Source of the DNA: Actinoplanes siamensis
GTDB taxonomy: Bacteria; Actinomycetota; Actinomycetes; Mycobacteriales; Micromonosporaceae
Assembly (NCBI RefSeq): GCF_016862395.1
Contig: NZ_BOMW01000061.1
Span: 1 to 64,000, forward strand
Direction of reading: 5' to 3'
DNA: 64,000 nt
Shown: piece after piece, positions 8,031 through 15,826 of the stretch
How positions within the stretch are numbered: position 1 is the first letter of the stretch
How the letters are laid out: the number at the start of each line of letters is the position of its first letter
Made by a program: the position numbers and the translations under genes
Notes under the pieces: model-generated
Seen by the model: only the letters and a program-made list of their open reading frames with translations
The model's database searches: none
Told to the model about the DNA's origin: nothing

Positions 8031-8060
8031 CCGCGATCCGCCGGTGACGGCGGATCGCGG
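8031..8060. terminator. bidirectional terminator hairpin
   Basis: CCGCGATCCGCC-GGTGAC-GGCGGATCGCGG is a perfect 12-bp stem with a 6-nt loop. It sits between the stops of two convergent genes (8016 and 8073). Confidence 0.8.
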
Positions 8061-8072
8061 GTCCGCGACGGA

Positions 8073-8987
8073 TCAGGCCGGACGGTAGATGTCCGGCTCC
8101 AGGTAGATCACCTTCGCGGTGGGCACCGCCGCCCGGACCCGGGCCTCGGCGTCGTCGATGGTCGCCGCGATGTCCCGGCCCTCGTCGTGCTCACCGACCG
8201 CGATCTTCGCCGCCAGCAACAACTCGTCCGGGCCCAGATGCATGGTGCGCAGGTGGATCACCCGCAGCACGCCCGGTGAGCTGACCAGCGCCTTCTCGAT
8301 CGCGGTGAGCTGCTCCGGAACCGCCGACTCACCGATGATCAGGCTCTTGGTCTCCACCGCCAGCACCACCGCCACACTCACCAGCAACACGCCGATCAGC
8401 AGCGTCGACACCCCGTCGTAGATGCCGTTGCCGGTGGCCACGCTCAAGCTCACCCCCAGCAGCGCGAACAGCAGGCCGAGCAGGGCGCCGCTGTCCTCCA
8501 GCAGGATCACCGGCAGCTCCGGGTTGCGGCTGCGCACGATGAACCGGAACCAGCTGCGCTTGCCGCGCACCCGGTTCGCCTCCCCGACAGCGGTCCGCAG
8601 CGCGTAGCCCTCCAGCACCGCGGCGATCAGCAGCACGATCACCGCGACCAGCGGGGACTCCAGCGGATGCGGATCGACGATCTTGTGATATCCCTCGTAG
8701 ACCGCGTACAGCCCGCCGAGGCTGAACAGGATGATCGCCACCAGGAACGCGTAGACGTAGCGCTCCCGGGCATAACCGAACGGGTGCAGCGCCGAGGCCG
8801 GCCGTTTCGCGCGGCGGCCACCGACGAGCAGGAGCACCTGGTTGGTCGAGTCGGCCACCGAGTGCACGCCCTCGGCGAGCATGGAGGCCGAGCCCGTGAC
8901 GGCCGCGGCGACGAATTTGGATACACCGATCGCGAGGTTCGCGCTCAGCGCCGTCACCACGGCCCTAGTACTGCCTTCGGTTGCCAT
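8073..8987 (-). CDS. cation diffusion facilitator family transporter
   Basis: A 304-residue metal-cation/proton antiporter. The signature ASMLAEGVHSVADSTNQ in helix 2 and LEDSGALLGLLFALLG in helix 5 supply the metal-site His/Asp residues. The intervening charged segment GKRSWFRFIVRSRNPE is typical of the SLC30A9-like branch. The C-terminal cytoplasmic domain (residues about 215-304) ends with KVIYLEPDIYRPA. The start is ATG 8987, read from its own promoter region 8988-9160, which it shares divergently with the lipoprotein gene at 9161. Confidence 0.85.
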   Translation of the reverse strand: MATEGSTRAVVTALSANLAIGVSKFVAAAVTGSASMLAEGVHSVADSTNQVLLLVGGRRAKRPASALHPFGYARERYVYAFLVAIILFSLGGLYAVYEGYHKIVDPHPLESPLVAVIVLLIAAVLEGYALRTAVGEANRVRGKRSWFRFIVRSRNPELPVILLEDSGALLGLLFALLGVSLSVATGNGIYDGVSTLLIGVLLVSVAVVLAVETKSLIIGESAVPEQLTAIEKALVSSPGVLRVIHLRTMHLGPDELLLAAKIAVGEHDEGRDIAATIDDAEARVRAAVPTAKVIYLEPDIYRPA

Positions 8988-9160
8988 CAGATCCTTCCTC
9001 GAAGTCGAGGATCCATTGTCTCAGGAAGATCAAGAGACCGAATTGACGAAGCTCACCCCTGGCCCCTGCGGGATCCCCTCCGGGTCATCCCGGATGTGAT
9101 CAAGAAGGTGAATCGGCACGATTCCGGATGTCTCGATGTCTTTGTGATCTGGAGGGCGCC

Positions 9161-10309
9161 GTGCACCGTCTCCTGCTCCCCGTCGCCGCATTGCTGCTGG
9201 TCGCGGCCTGCGGAACCACGACCGGCACCCCGGCCGCCGCGCCGGCCGTCTCGAACCCGCACACCGGGCACTCGCCCGGCTCGGCGCCGCCACCGGCGCC
9301 GCTGCGCGACGGGGAACGGTTCGTCGACCTGGCCCTCCCCCAGCCGTACACGCCGCAGGCGCCGAACGGCGGCACCGACGACTACCGCTGCTTCCTGGTC
9401 GACCCCGGGCTGAGCGCCACGTCGTACCTGACCGGAAGCCGGTTCCTCCCGCAGAACGCGGCCATCGTGCACCACGCGATCTTCTACCGGCTCGACCCGA
9501 AGCAGGCCACCGAGGCCGCCGAGGCCGACGCGCGGACCCCCGGCGAGGGCTGGACCTGCTTCGGCGACGCCGGCGTGCAGGGCCAGACCGCGTGGGTGGC
9601 GCACTGGGCGCCGGGCGCCGGCGAGACGCTGATGCCGGCCGGCTACGGCTTCTCCATGCCGCCCGGCAGCAAGCTGGTCATGCAGGTGCACTACAACCTG
9701 CTGGAGACCGGCACGGCCGGCCAGACGGACCGGTCCGGCATCCAGCTGCGCGTGGCCGGCGGCACGTCCTCGCTGAAGGGCCTCACCACGGACCTGTTCC
9801 CGGCCCCGATCGAACTGCCCTGCGCCCCCGGCGAGTCCGGCCCGCTCTGCGACCGCGACGCCGCCATCGCCGACGTGGGCAGCCGCTTCGGCGCGGACGC
9901 CGGCCAGCAGGAGGGCCAGCTGATCCAGGGCTGCAGCGGCGGCAAGGTGCGGCCCGGCGACACCCAGCACTGCGACCAGCCCATCCAGAAGCCCGGCACG
10001 ATCTACATGGCGGCCGGTCACATGCACCTGCTGGGCCGCGCCATCAAGATCGAGCTGAACCCGGGGAAGCCCGGCGCGCAGACGATCCTGGACGTCCCGC
10101 AGTACAACTTCGACAACCAGGCGCTGGTCCCGCTGCCCAAGCCGATCGCGGTCAAGCCGGGCGACACCGTGCGGGTGACCTGCACCCATGACGCCAAACT
10201 GCGCAAACTGCTGCCGCAGCTGCAAAAGCTCCCGCCGCGGTACGTGGTGTGGGGCGAAGGCACCAGCGACGAGATGTGCCTGGGCATCCTGGTGGCCGCC
10301 CCCGCCTGA
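9161..10309 (+). CDS. lipoprotein related to copper type II monooxygenases
   Basis: A 382-residue exported protein. GTG 9161 is preceded by GGAGG, and the signal peptide ends in LLLVAACG, a lipobox with the lipidated Cys near residue 18. The mature part has VHHAIFYRL (His-His pair) and, later, AAGHMHLLGRAIKIEL (His-X-His), the copper-ligand patterns of the peptidylglycine monooxygenase/dopamine hydroxylase fold. VMQVHYNL adds another conserved His. Such enzymes hydroxylate C-H bonds using two copper ions; the substrate of bacterial members is not known. It is placed beside two metal exporters, but each gene has its own orientation, so a functional link is only a suggestion. Confidence 0.75.
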   Translation: MHRLLLPVAALLLVAACGTTTGTPAAAPAVSNPHTGHSPGSAPPPAPLRDGERFVDLALPQPYTPQAPNGGTDDYRCFLVDPGLSATSYLTGSRFLPQNAAIVHHAIFYRLDPKQATEAAEADARTPGEGWTCFGDAGVQGQTAWVAHWAPGAGETLMPAGYGFSMPPGSKLVMQVHYNLLETGTAGQTDRSGIQLRVAGGTSSLKGLTTDLFPAPIELPCAPGESGPLCDRDAAIADVGSRFGADAGQQEGQLIQGCSGGKVRPGDTQHCDQPIQKPGTIYMAAGHMHLLGRAIKIELNPGKPGAQTILDVPQYNFDNQALVPLPKPIAVKPGDTVRVTCTHDAKLRKLLPQLQKLPPRYVVWGEGTSDEMCLGILVAAPA

Positions 10310-10334
10310 CGGACCCGCCGTCGATGCGGTGGCA

Positions 10335-10373
10335 TCGTCGGTTCCCCGCCGAGCTTGAGCGGGGAACCGACGA
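10335..10373 (+). terminator. strong hairpin after the lipoprotein gene
   Basis: A perfect 15-bp stem (TCGTCGGTTCCCCGC and its complement) with a 9-nt loop starts 25 bp after the stop at 10309 and is followed by CGTCTCT. It fits an intrinsic terminator. Confidence 0.8.
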
Positions 10374-10510
10374 CGTCTCTACTCCGGTGGCCCGCCGAGC
10401 AGGTACGGGGAGTCGGCGACGCCACCGCTCCGGTGGCCCGTACCGCGACGGGAGCCCGGCTCGTCGCTGTTCCCTGGCCGCCATTGTGTTCGGCGCTGCG
10501 CCGCCTTAGC

Positions 10511-10529
10511 CATCCTAGGAGGATAGGAC
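10511..10529. promoter_or_regulatory. CATCCTAGGA-type intergenic motif, copy 2
   Basis: CATCCTAGGAGGATAGGAC differs from the copy at 2241 by one base. It lies in a gene-free stretch. A short GC hairpin (CGGCGC/GCGCCG) precedes it. From here to 10803 I see no gene and no other convincing signal. Confidence 0.5.
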
Positions 10530-10803
10530 GAGAACTGTTCGTCTTGGACGCCCGTGAGCGCCAGCCAGGCAGGGCTGAGCCGCGCCACGGGCGGCCGCGG
10601 AGCGAAGGGCGCGGCGCAGCCGAAGCGGCGGGATCACCGGATCGGGCGGCCGGGCACACGAAACGGTGACGGTCCGGGCGGCCGGGCAAGAGCACGTTTG
10701 AACCTGTCACAGGGCATCTGGCCTCGTGACAAGCGACGGATCGACGCACCACCGGTGGGACGCGCGCCAAAGTTTCCGCAATATCTTGGGCTCATGGGCT
10801 ACT

Positions 10804-10828
10804 CACAGGGTTGCTCTGTGCCTATAGT
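10804..10828 (+). promoter_or_regulatory. inverted repeat and -10 box before the AlpA-like gene
   Basis: CACAG-GGTTGCT-CTGTG (10804-10820) is followed at once by TATAGT (10823-10828), a good -10 hexamer seven bases before ATG 10836. The matching -35 is weak. The dyad overlaps the promoter and could serve autoregulation. Confidence 0.4.
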
Positions 10829-10835
10829 CGCTTGC

Positions 10836-11060
10836 ATGAAGGCAAAAAGGATTCGATTGATGGGAACCTTTGAGATCGGCATCCGGCTGGGGTCGATCAG
10901 CCGGCAACGGGTGAATCAGTTGACCGCGAAGACCCACTTCCCCAAGCCCGCCGCCGTCCTGTCCCAGGGCCGGGTCTGGCTCGCCGAGGACATCGAGGAA
11001 TGGATCAGCGTCCACCGCGCCGAGCCGGCGCGCCGACCCGCCCGGGCGGCCGAACGCTGA
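10836..11060 (+). CDS. AlpA/MerR-like small DNA-binding protein
   Basis: A 74-residue protein. FEIGIRLGSISRQRVNQLTA followed by FPKPAAVLSQGRVWLAEDIEEWI is the winged helix-turn-helix layout of AlpA/excisionase-type proteins: recognition helix, wing with a Trp-containing strand, and a final EEWI helix. The Arg-rich tail (RRPARAAER) may add DNA contacts. Two starts are possible: ATG 10836, which would be leaderless from the TATAGT box, or ATG 10860, which has AAGGA eight bases upstream. Such proteins often control excision or activation of mobile elements, but no integrase is present here. Confidence 0.65.
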   Translation: MKAKRIRLMGTFEIGIRLGSISRQRVNQLTAKTHFPKPAAVLSQGRVWLAEDIEEWISVHRAEPARRPARAAER

Positions 11061-11293
11061 TCCTGGGCGGTCACCGGCCGCCGGCCACGGACCTGTTCGA
11101 TCCGCGCCGGAGAAATCGCTTCCCGGCGCACCGAAGGTCCGCCCTCCCGGGCGAACTCACGGCCAGCGACAGAGGCGCCGGCACCCGGAAACCGGCCGGG
11201 CACGACCGGGCACGGCGGAGGGCGAGCGCCGCCGGGCACGGCCCGCAGGCCAGCGCGGCCAAGAGGCGAGGACTGCCGACAAGGTGGGCCGGG
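11061..11293. other. gene-free remnant region
   Basis: No gene is seen. The stretch lies downstream of the GntR stub on the minus strand and may hold decayed remains of that regulator, but no block of it could be recognised in any frame. Confidence 0.4.
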
Positions 11294-11351
11294 CCAGCCG
11301 GTGCTCCAGGATCAGCGACCTCAGCGACTCGTACACGTCGTCGCTGAGCAC
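11294..11351 (-). pseudogene. 5' stub of a GntR-family regulator
   Basis: A GTG at 11351 opens with LSDDVYESLRSLILEHRLA, the standard first helix of FadR/FCD-type GntR repressors, where one expects PG..(I/L)...LA..LGVS..PVREAL to follow. Instead the similarity ends after about 20 residues, and neither the recognition helix nor a ligand domain is found. It is divergent from the sugar operon starting at 11463, the normal place for its local repressor. Confidence 0.55.
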
Positions 11352-11427
11352 TCAGCGGCGGATCGGCCCCGGCACATCGAGCTTTCCCGATAAGCTGACC
11401 AGTGCCCGCGAAGGGATTGGACAGATA

Positions 11428-11449
11428 CGTGGATCCCATAGGATCTACG
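11428..11449. promoter_or_regulatory. GntR-type operator in the fucose operon promoter
   Basis: CGTGGATCC-CATA-GGATCTACG is a 9-4-9 inverted repeat with one mismatch, 14 bp before the GTG of the first gene. It is likely the binding site of the now truncated divergent GntR regulator or of a paralogue elsewhere. Confidence 0.5.
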
Positions 11450-11462
11450 AAAGGACCGGGAA

Positions 11463-12434
11463 GTGGATCCGTTCGAGCGTGTGCCGCTGGGCGGCACCGG
11501 CGTCACCGTCACCCGCCTCGGCATGGGCCTGGCCCCGATCGGCGGGCTGTATGCGCCGGTCGGCGACGTCGGCGCGACCGCCGCCGTGGACGCCGCCTGG
11601 GAGCTGGGCATCCGGTTCTTCGACACCGCGCCGCTCTACGGCGCCGGCCTCTCCGAGCGCCGCGCCGGCGCCGCGCTGCGCGGCCGGAGCGGCTTCACGC
11701 TGTCCACCAAGGTCGGCCGCCGGCTGGTCGCCGGCGGCGACGCCGGGGACAGCACGTGGTCCGAGCCGTCCGGCGCCGCACCGCTCTGGGACTTCACCGC
11801 TGAGGGGGTACGGTCGCAGCACCGCCAGAGCCTCGAGCGCCTGGGCCTGGACCGGGTCGACGTGCTGCACCTGCACGACCCCGACGAGCACTTCCCGGCC
11901 GCGCTGCACGAGGCGCTGCCCGCCCTTGTGGAGCTGCGCGAGGAGGGCCGGATCGGCGCCGTCTCCGCCGGGATGAACCAGTCGGCGATGCTCACCGAGT
12001 TCGCGCGCACCGGCCACTTCGACTGTTTCCTGCTCGCCGGGCGGTACACCCTGCTCGACCAGTCGGGCCTGCGGGATCTGCTGCCCGAGTGCACGCGGCG
12101 CGGCATCTCGGTGATCTGCGGTGGCGTCTACAACTCCGGGATCCTCGCCGACCCGGAGCGCAACGGCACCTACGACTACCGCAGCGCGCCGCCGGAGATC
12201 CTCGTCCGGGCACGGGCGATGGCCGCGGTGTGCGCGCGGTACGGCGTGCCGCTGCGGGCTGCCGCCCTGCAGTTCCCGCTGGCGCATCCGGCCGTCGCGT
12301 CCGTGCTGATCGGCATGCGCTCGGCGGCGGAGGCGGCGGACGCGGCCGCGATGGCCGCCCTGGAGATCCCCGGCGAGCTCTGGCACGACCTGATCAAGAA
12401 CGGTCTGCTGGACGCCGAAGTGCCCCTCCCATGA
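11463..12434 (+). CDS. aldo/keto reductase, L-fucose (D-threo-aldose) dehydrogenase-like
   Basis: A 323-residue enzyme, first in the operon, that would oxidise L-fucose or a similar aldose to the lactone with NAD(P)+. The AKR barrel shows FFDTAPLYGAGLSE (catalytic Asp and Tyr), TLSTKVGR (catalytic Lys), and VDVLHLHDPDEH, with the second catalytic His in the HLHD strand. ALQFPLAHPAVASVLIG is the usual cofactor-binding end block of the D-threo-aldose dehydrogenase group. GTG 11463 follows AAAGGA. Its stop overlaps the next start as ATGA. The sugar assignment comes mainly from the operon partners. Confidence 0.8.
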   Translation: MDPFERVPLGGTGVTVTRLGMGLAPIGGLYAPVGDVGATAAVDAAWELGIRFFDTAPLYGAGLSERRAGAALRGRSGFTLSTKVGRRLVAGGDAGDSTWSEPSGAAPLWDFTAEGVRSQHRQSLERLGLDRVDVLHLHDPDEHFPAALHEALPALVELREEGRIGAVSAGMNQSAMLTEFARTGHFDCFLLAGRYTLLDQSGLRDLLPECTRRGISVICGGVYNSGILADPERNGTYDYRSAPPEILVRARAMAAVCARYGVPLRAAALQFPLAHPAVASVLIGMRSAAEAADAAAMAALEIPGELWHDLIKNGLLDAEVPLP

Positions 12435-13249
12435 TCATCGACGCGCACCACCACCTGTGGACCGCCGACTATCCGTGGCTGGCCGCGGACGGCCTCGCGC
12501 CGATCCGGCGCGACTACACCATGGCCGACCTACGCCCGCACCTGGCCGCGGCCGGCGTGCAGCGCACCGTGCTGGTCGAGGCGGGGCTCCGTCAGGCCGC
12601 CGAGACCAGCCGTTTCCTGGCGCTGGCCGCGCGCACGCACGAGATCGCCGGGGTGGTGGGCTGGGCCGACCTGGCCGACCCGGACCTGCGGGCCATGCTG
12701 GCCCGGCACCGGTCCGGGCCGGGCGGCGACCGGCTGGTCGGGGTCCGCGACCAGGTTCAGGCCGGCCCCGACGACCTTCTGGACCGACCGGGCGTACGGG
12801 CGGGGCTCGCCACGGTCGCGGAGGCGGGACTGGTCAACGAGCTGGTGGTGCGCGCCACCCAGCTGCCGTCGGTGGCCCGGGCGGCCGCCGCGCTGCCGGA
12901 CGCCACGTTCGTGCTGGACCACCTCGGCAAGCCGCCGATGCACGACCTGGCCGGCTGGGCACGGCTGATCGCTCCGGTGGCCGCCCGCCCGAACGTGGTG
13001 GCGAAACTGTCCGGTCTGGTGACCGAGGCGGGAGCCGGGTGGACCCGGGCGGTGCTCCGGCCGTACGTCCATCTCGCTCTTGACCTTTTCGGTCCGGACC
13101 GGCTGATGTTCGGTTCGGACTGGCCGGTGTGCGAGGTGGTGGCGACGTACGAGGAGGTGGTCGCCGTGCTCACCGGGATCCTCGGCGGGCGCCCCGGCGA
13201 CGTGTTCGGCGCGACCGCGATCCGCGTCTACCGATTGGAGTGTCAGTGA
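12431..13249 (+). CDS. amidohydrolase-family lactonase (L-fuconolactonase-like)
   Basis: A 272-residue metal-dependent hydrolase that would open the sugar lactone to L-fuconate. It begins MIIDAHHHLWTADYPWL, the HxH metal motif of amidohydrolase-2 lactonases. Further landmarks are FVLDHLGKPPM (metal His region), VVAKLSGLVTEAG, and RLMFGSDWPVCEV with the catalytic Asp. Length and motifs match family lactonases. It overlaps both neighbours by 4 nt, so it is translationally coupled with the dehydrogenase upstream and the FAH-type gene downstream. Confidence 0.85.
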   Translation: MIIDAHHHLWTADYPWLAADGLAPIRRDYTMADLRPHLAAAGVQRTVLVEAGLRQAAETSRFLALAARTHEIAGVVGWADLADPDLRAMLARHRSGPGGDRLVGVRDQVQAGPDDLLDRPGVRAGLATVAEAGLVNELVVRATQLPSVARAAAALPDATFVLDHLGKPPMHDLAGWARLIAPVAARPNVVAKLSGLVTEAGAGWTRAVLRPYVHLALDLFGPDRLMFGSDWPVCEVVATYEEVVAVLTGILGGRPGDVFGATAIRVYRLECQ

Positions 13250-14070
13250 GGTATCTGCGTGCTGGAGCACCTGGCGCGGAACGCCCGATCCTGTACGCCG
13301 ACGGCGTGCTGCGCGACCTGTCCGAGGTGACGCCGGACATCGACGCGGCGTTCCTGGCCGGCGGCGGTTACACCGGCGACCCGGACGAGCTGCCCCCCGC
13401 CGACCTGGACCACCACCGGATCGGGCCGCCCATCGCCCGGCCCGGCGTGGTGCTCTGCATCGGGCAGAACTACGCCGCGCACGCCGCCGAGTCCGGCAAC
13501 CGGCCGCCGGCCGAGCCGATCGTGTTCTACAAGGCGCCGAACACCGTGGTCGGCCCGGAGGACGACATCCTGATCCCGCCCGGCTCGCGGCGCACCGACT
13601 GGGAGGTGGAGCTGGGCGTCGTGATCGGCCGCACGGCGCGCTACCTGAGCGGCCCCGAGGAGGCGCTCGGGCACGTCGCCGGCTACGTGCTCAGCAACGA
13701 CGTGTCGGAACGCGACTTCCAGTTCGACAGGTCGGGCGGGCAGTGGTCCAAGGGCAAGTCCTGCGAGACGTTCAACCCGCTCGGGCCGTGGCTGGTCAGC
13801 CCGGACGAGCTGACCTTCCCGCTGCGGCTGCGCTCCTGGGTCAACGGCGAGCCGCGGCAGGACTCCAGCACCGCCGACATGATCTTCGACGTGGCCTTCC
13901 TGATCTGGCACCTCTCGCAGTTCACCGTCCTGGAGCCGGGTGACCTGATCAGCACCGGGACGCCGGAGGGGGTGGCGCTGAGCGGGCGCTTCCCGTACCT
14001 GAGCGCCGGTGACGTGGTGGAGATGGAGATCGACGGCCTGGGGCGGCAGCGCAACGTGGTCAAGGGATGA
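13246..14070 (+). CDS. fumarylacetoacetate hydrolase family enzyme (diketo-deoxyfuconate hydrolase-like)
   Basis: A 274-residue protein from GTG 13246 (GTGA overlap). The FAH fold is shown by LCIGQNYAAHAAE, the metal-binding Glu residues in DWEVELGVVIG, YVLSNDVSERDFQ, the lysine in WSKGKSCETF, and DLISTGTPEGVAL. In the non-phosphorylating L-fucose route this family cleaves 2,4-diketo-3-deoxy-L-fuconate to pyruvate and lactate; elsewhere the family includes other acylpyruvases. Placement between lactonase and dehydratase genes supports the fucose reading. Every motif needed for activity appears intact, unlike the dehydratase that follows. Confidence 0.85.
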   Translation: MRYLRAGAPGAERPILYADGVLRDLSEVTPDIDAAFLAGGGYTGDPDELPPADLDHHRIGPPIARPGVVLCIGQNYAAHAAESGNRPPAEPIVFYKAPNTVVGPEDDILIPPGSRRTDWEVELGVVIGRTARYLSGPEEALGHVAGYVLSNDVSERDFQFDRSGGQWSKGKSCETFNPLGPWLVSPDELTFPLRLRSWVNGEPRQDSSTADMIFDVAFLIWHLSQFTVLEPGDLISTGTPEGVALSGRFPYLSAGDVVEMEIDGLGRQRNVVKG

Positions 14071-14306
14071 GGGTCGCGTCGATCCGGTCGTACGACCTGC
14101 GCTTCCGCGCCTCGCGCGCGCTCGACGGGTCCGACGCGATGAACCCGGATCCGGACCACTCCGCGGCGTACCCGGTGCCGCGGGCGGACGACGGGTCCGA
14201 GGGGCACGGGTTCACGTTGACCGCCGGGCGCCGGAACGAGCTGTGCCGGGCGGCTCCAGCCCTTCTGTCCCGATACGCCTACCCGGAAGGCGCGGCCCGG
14301 CGATGA
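14067..14306 (+). pseudogene. internally deleted L-fuconate dehydratase (enolase superfamily)
   Basis: The 79 residues begin like L-fuconate dehydratases (ENOSF1 family): RSYDLRFRASRALDGSDAMN, then DPDHSAAYPV and EGHGFTLTAGRRNELC. After about residue 63 the sequence jumps to LLSRYAYPEGAARR, which matches the last few residues of the family (..YPDGEVW). Roughly 350-370 codons, the entire catalytic barrel with its Lys, His and metal-binding Asp/Glu residues, are missing. The frame, the ATGA start overlap and the ATGA stop overlap with the next gene are all preserved, so the deletion is in frame and non-polar. No activity is possible. Confidence 0.8.
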
Positions 14307-15046
14307 CCGACCTGGAGGGAATGGTCGCCGCGATCACCGGCGGCGGCTCCGGCATCGGCGCCGCGTGCGCCCGGCGCCTGTCCGCCGGCGGAGCCCGGGT
14401 GGGAATCCTCGACCTGGACCCGGCCGGCGGGCCCGGCCTGCCGCTGACCACCGACGTGCGGGACCCGGCGTCGGTGGACGACGCCATGCGGGCGCTGGCC
14501 GAGGCGTACGGCGGCGTCGACATCCTGGTCAACAGCGCCGGCATCAGCGCGGTGGGCACCGTGGAGGCCAACGACGACGCCGAGTGGTCCCGGGTCCTGG
14601 ACGTCAACGTGACAGGCGTGGCCCGGACCAGCCGTGCCGCCCTGCCCTACCTGCGCCGCAGCCGCTCCCCGGTGATCGTGAACCTGTCCTCCATCGCCGC
14701 GACGGCGGGGCTGGTGGAGCGGGCCCTCTACTGCGCCTCCAAGGGGGCGGTGCACGCGCTGACCCTGGCCATGGCCGCCGATCTGGTGGGCGACGGGATC
14801 CGGGTGTGCTGCGTGGCGCCGGGCACGGTCGACACGCCGTGGGTGGCCCGCCTGCTGGCGCGTACCGACGACCCGGACGCGGAGAAGGCCCGGCTCGCCG
14901 CCCGCCAGCCGACCGGGCGCCTGGTCACCGCGGAGGAGGTGGCCGCCGCGGTCGCCTACCTGGTCAGCCCCTCGTCCGGCGCCACCACCGGGATGTCCCT
15001 GGCCGTGGACGGCGGAATGTCCGGCCTCCGCCTGCCCTCCCGCTGA
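14303..15046 (+). CDS. short-chain dehydrogenase (2-keto-3-deoxy-L-fuconate dehydrogenase-like)
   Basis: A 247-residue Rossmann-fold oxidoreductase and the last gene of the operon. It has the TGGGSGIG cofactor loop (about residues 12-19), VNSAGIS, the catalytic Ser in NLSSIAATAG, and YCASKGA (Tyr-x-x-x-Lys). The acidic residue at the end of strand 2 (ILDLD) predicts NAD+ preference. In the pathway it would oxidise 2-keto-3-deoxy-L-fuconate to the diketo acid used by the FAH-type enzyme. The start overlaps the deleted dehydratase as ATGA. Confidence 0.85.
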   Translation: MTDLEGMVAAITGGGSGIGAACARRLSAGGARVGILDLDPAGGPGLPLTTDVRDPASVDDAMRALAEAYGGVDILVNSAGISAVGTVEANDDAEWSRVLDVNVTGVARTSRAALPYLRRSRSPVIVNLSSIAATAGLVERALYCASKGAVHALTLAMAADLVGDGIRVCCVAPGTVDTPWVARLLARTDDPDAEKARLAARQPTGRLVTAEEVAAAVAYLVSPSSGATTGMSLAVDGGMSGLRLPSR

Positions 15047-15131
15047 TCTCCGCCCGCCCATCCCCATCAGGCGCGCGGCACGACGAGCTGTGCCGCGGCG
15101 GTGGACTGTGCCCGCCGCGGGCGGCGGCTGG

Positions 15132-15710
15132 TCAGGTCAGGGCGGTGGTGGCTTGGCGGAGGTCGTTGAGGGCGGCCAGGGCGTGCTCCGCCAGGCCCGT
15201 CGTCTCGTCGCGGTCGATCTCCGACCACTGGGCGTACCCCCGCTTGAAGGCCAGCACGCCCAGCTCGGCCGCCAGCTGCGCGACCAGCTCCGGCACCCCG
15301 CGGGCCACCAGCGCCGCCGTCATCGCGGCGGCCAGGCCCACGCTCTTGAGCGCGTCGCGTTCCTGCAGCTCCGTGCTGGCCGCCACCGCCGCCTTCAGCC
15401 GTGGGCCCAGCGCCCGGTTCGCCGGGCCCAGCGCGCTGGACGCCCGTTCCAGGCCGGCGGCGACCGCGTCGAGCGGGCCGGCGCCCGCCGGCGCCTCGGC
15501 GATGCCCTCGGTGAGCAGCCGGCACAGGGTTTCCTGCCCGGCCACGAGCAGTTCCCGTTTGTCGGCGAAGTGCCGGAAGAAGGTGCTCTTGGTGACCCCG
15601 GCACGTTCGGCGATCTGCGCCACGGTGGTCGCGTCGTACCCCTGCTCGGTGAACAGGTCGACGGCCGCGACGACGAGGCGCTGCGTCGTCTCGGGTTGCC
15701 AGCGGGCCAC
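15132..15710 (-). CDS. TetR-family transcriptional repressor
   Basis: A 192-residue repressor. The helix-turn-helix is TVAQIAERAGVTKSTFFRHF with ADKREL following, at about residues 28-55. The C-terminal ligand domain is all-helical with an Ala-rich stretch. GTG 15710 is chosen because the upstream sequence up to 15812 is operator DNA; the open frame does continue to 15812, but that part encodes the palindromes. It is divergent from the gene at 15827, and both promoters are covered by three operator copies, so it most likely represses itself and that gene. Confidence 0.85.
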   Translation of the reverse strand: MARWQPETTQRLVVAAVDLFTEQGYDATTVAQIAERAGVTKSTFFRHFADKRELLVAGQETLCRLLTEGIAEAPAGAGPLDAVAAGLERASSALGPANRALGPRLKAAVAASTELQERDALKSVGLAAAMTAALVARGVPELVAQLAAELGVLAFKRGYAQWSEIDRDETTGLAEHALAALNDLRQATTALT

Positions 15711-15723
15711 GGCGCCATCGTAG

Positions 15724-15812
15724 GTGACGGGACAAGTGTCCCGCAAAATCTCACGGTGACGGGACAAGTGTCCCGTCACGCTGTTACGGTGATGGGACAA
15801 CACTCCCATCAC
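15724..15812. promoter_or_regulatory. three tandem TetR operators in a divergent promoter
   Basis: CGGGACAAGTGTCCCG occurs at 15728-15743 and again at 15760-15775, the second extended by GTGA/TCAC to 11-bp arms. A third, diverged dyad (GTGATGGGA.../...TCCCATCAC, 15789-15812) follows. Centre-to-centre spacings are about 32 and 33 bp, roughly three helical turns, so bound dimers would lie on the same DNA face. Confidence 0.85.
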
Positions 15813-15826
15813 TTGAGGAGACCCCC

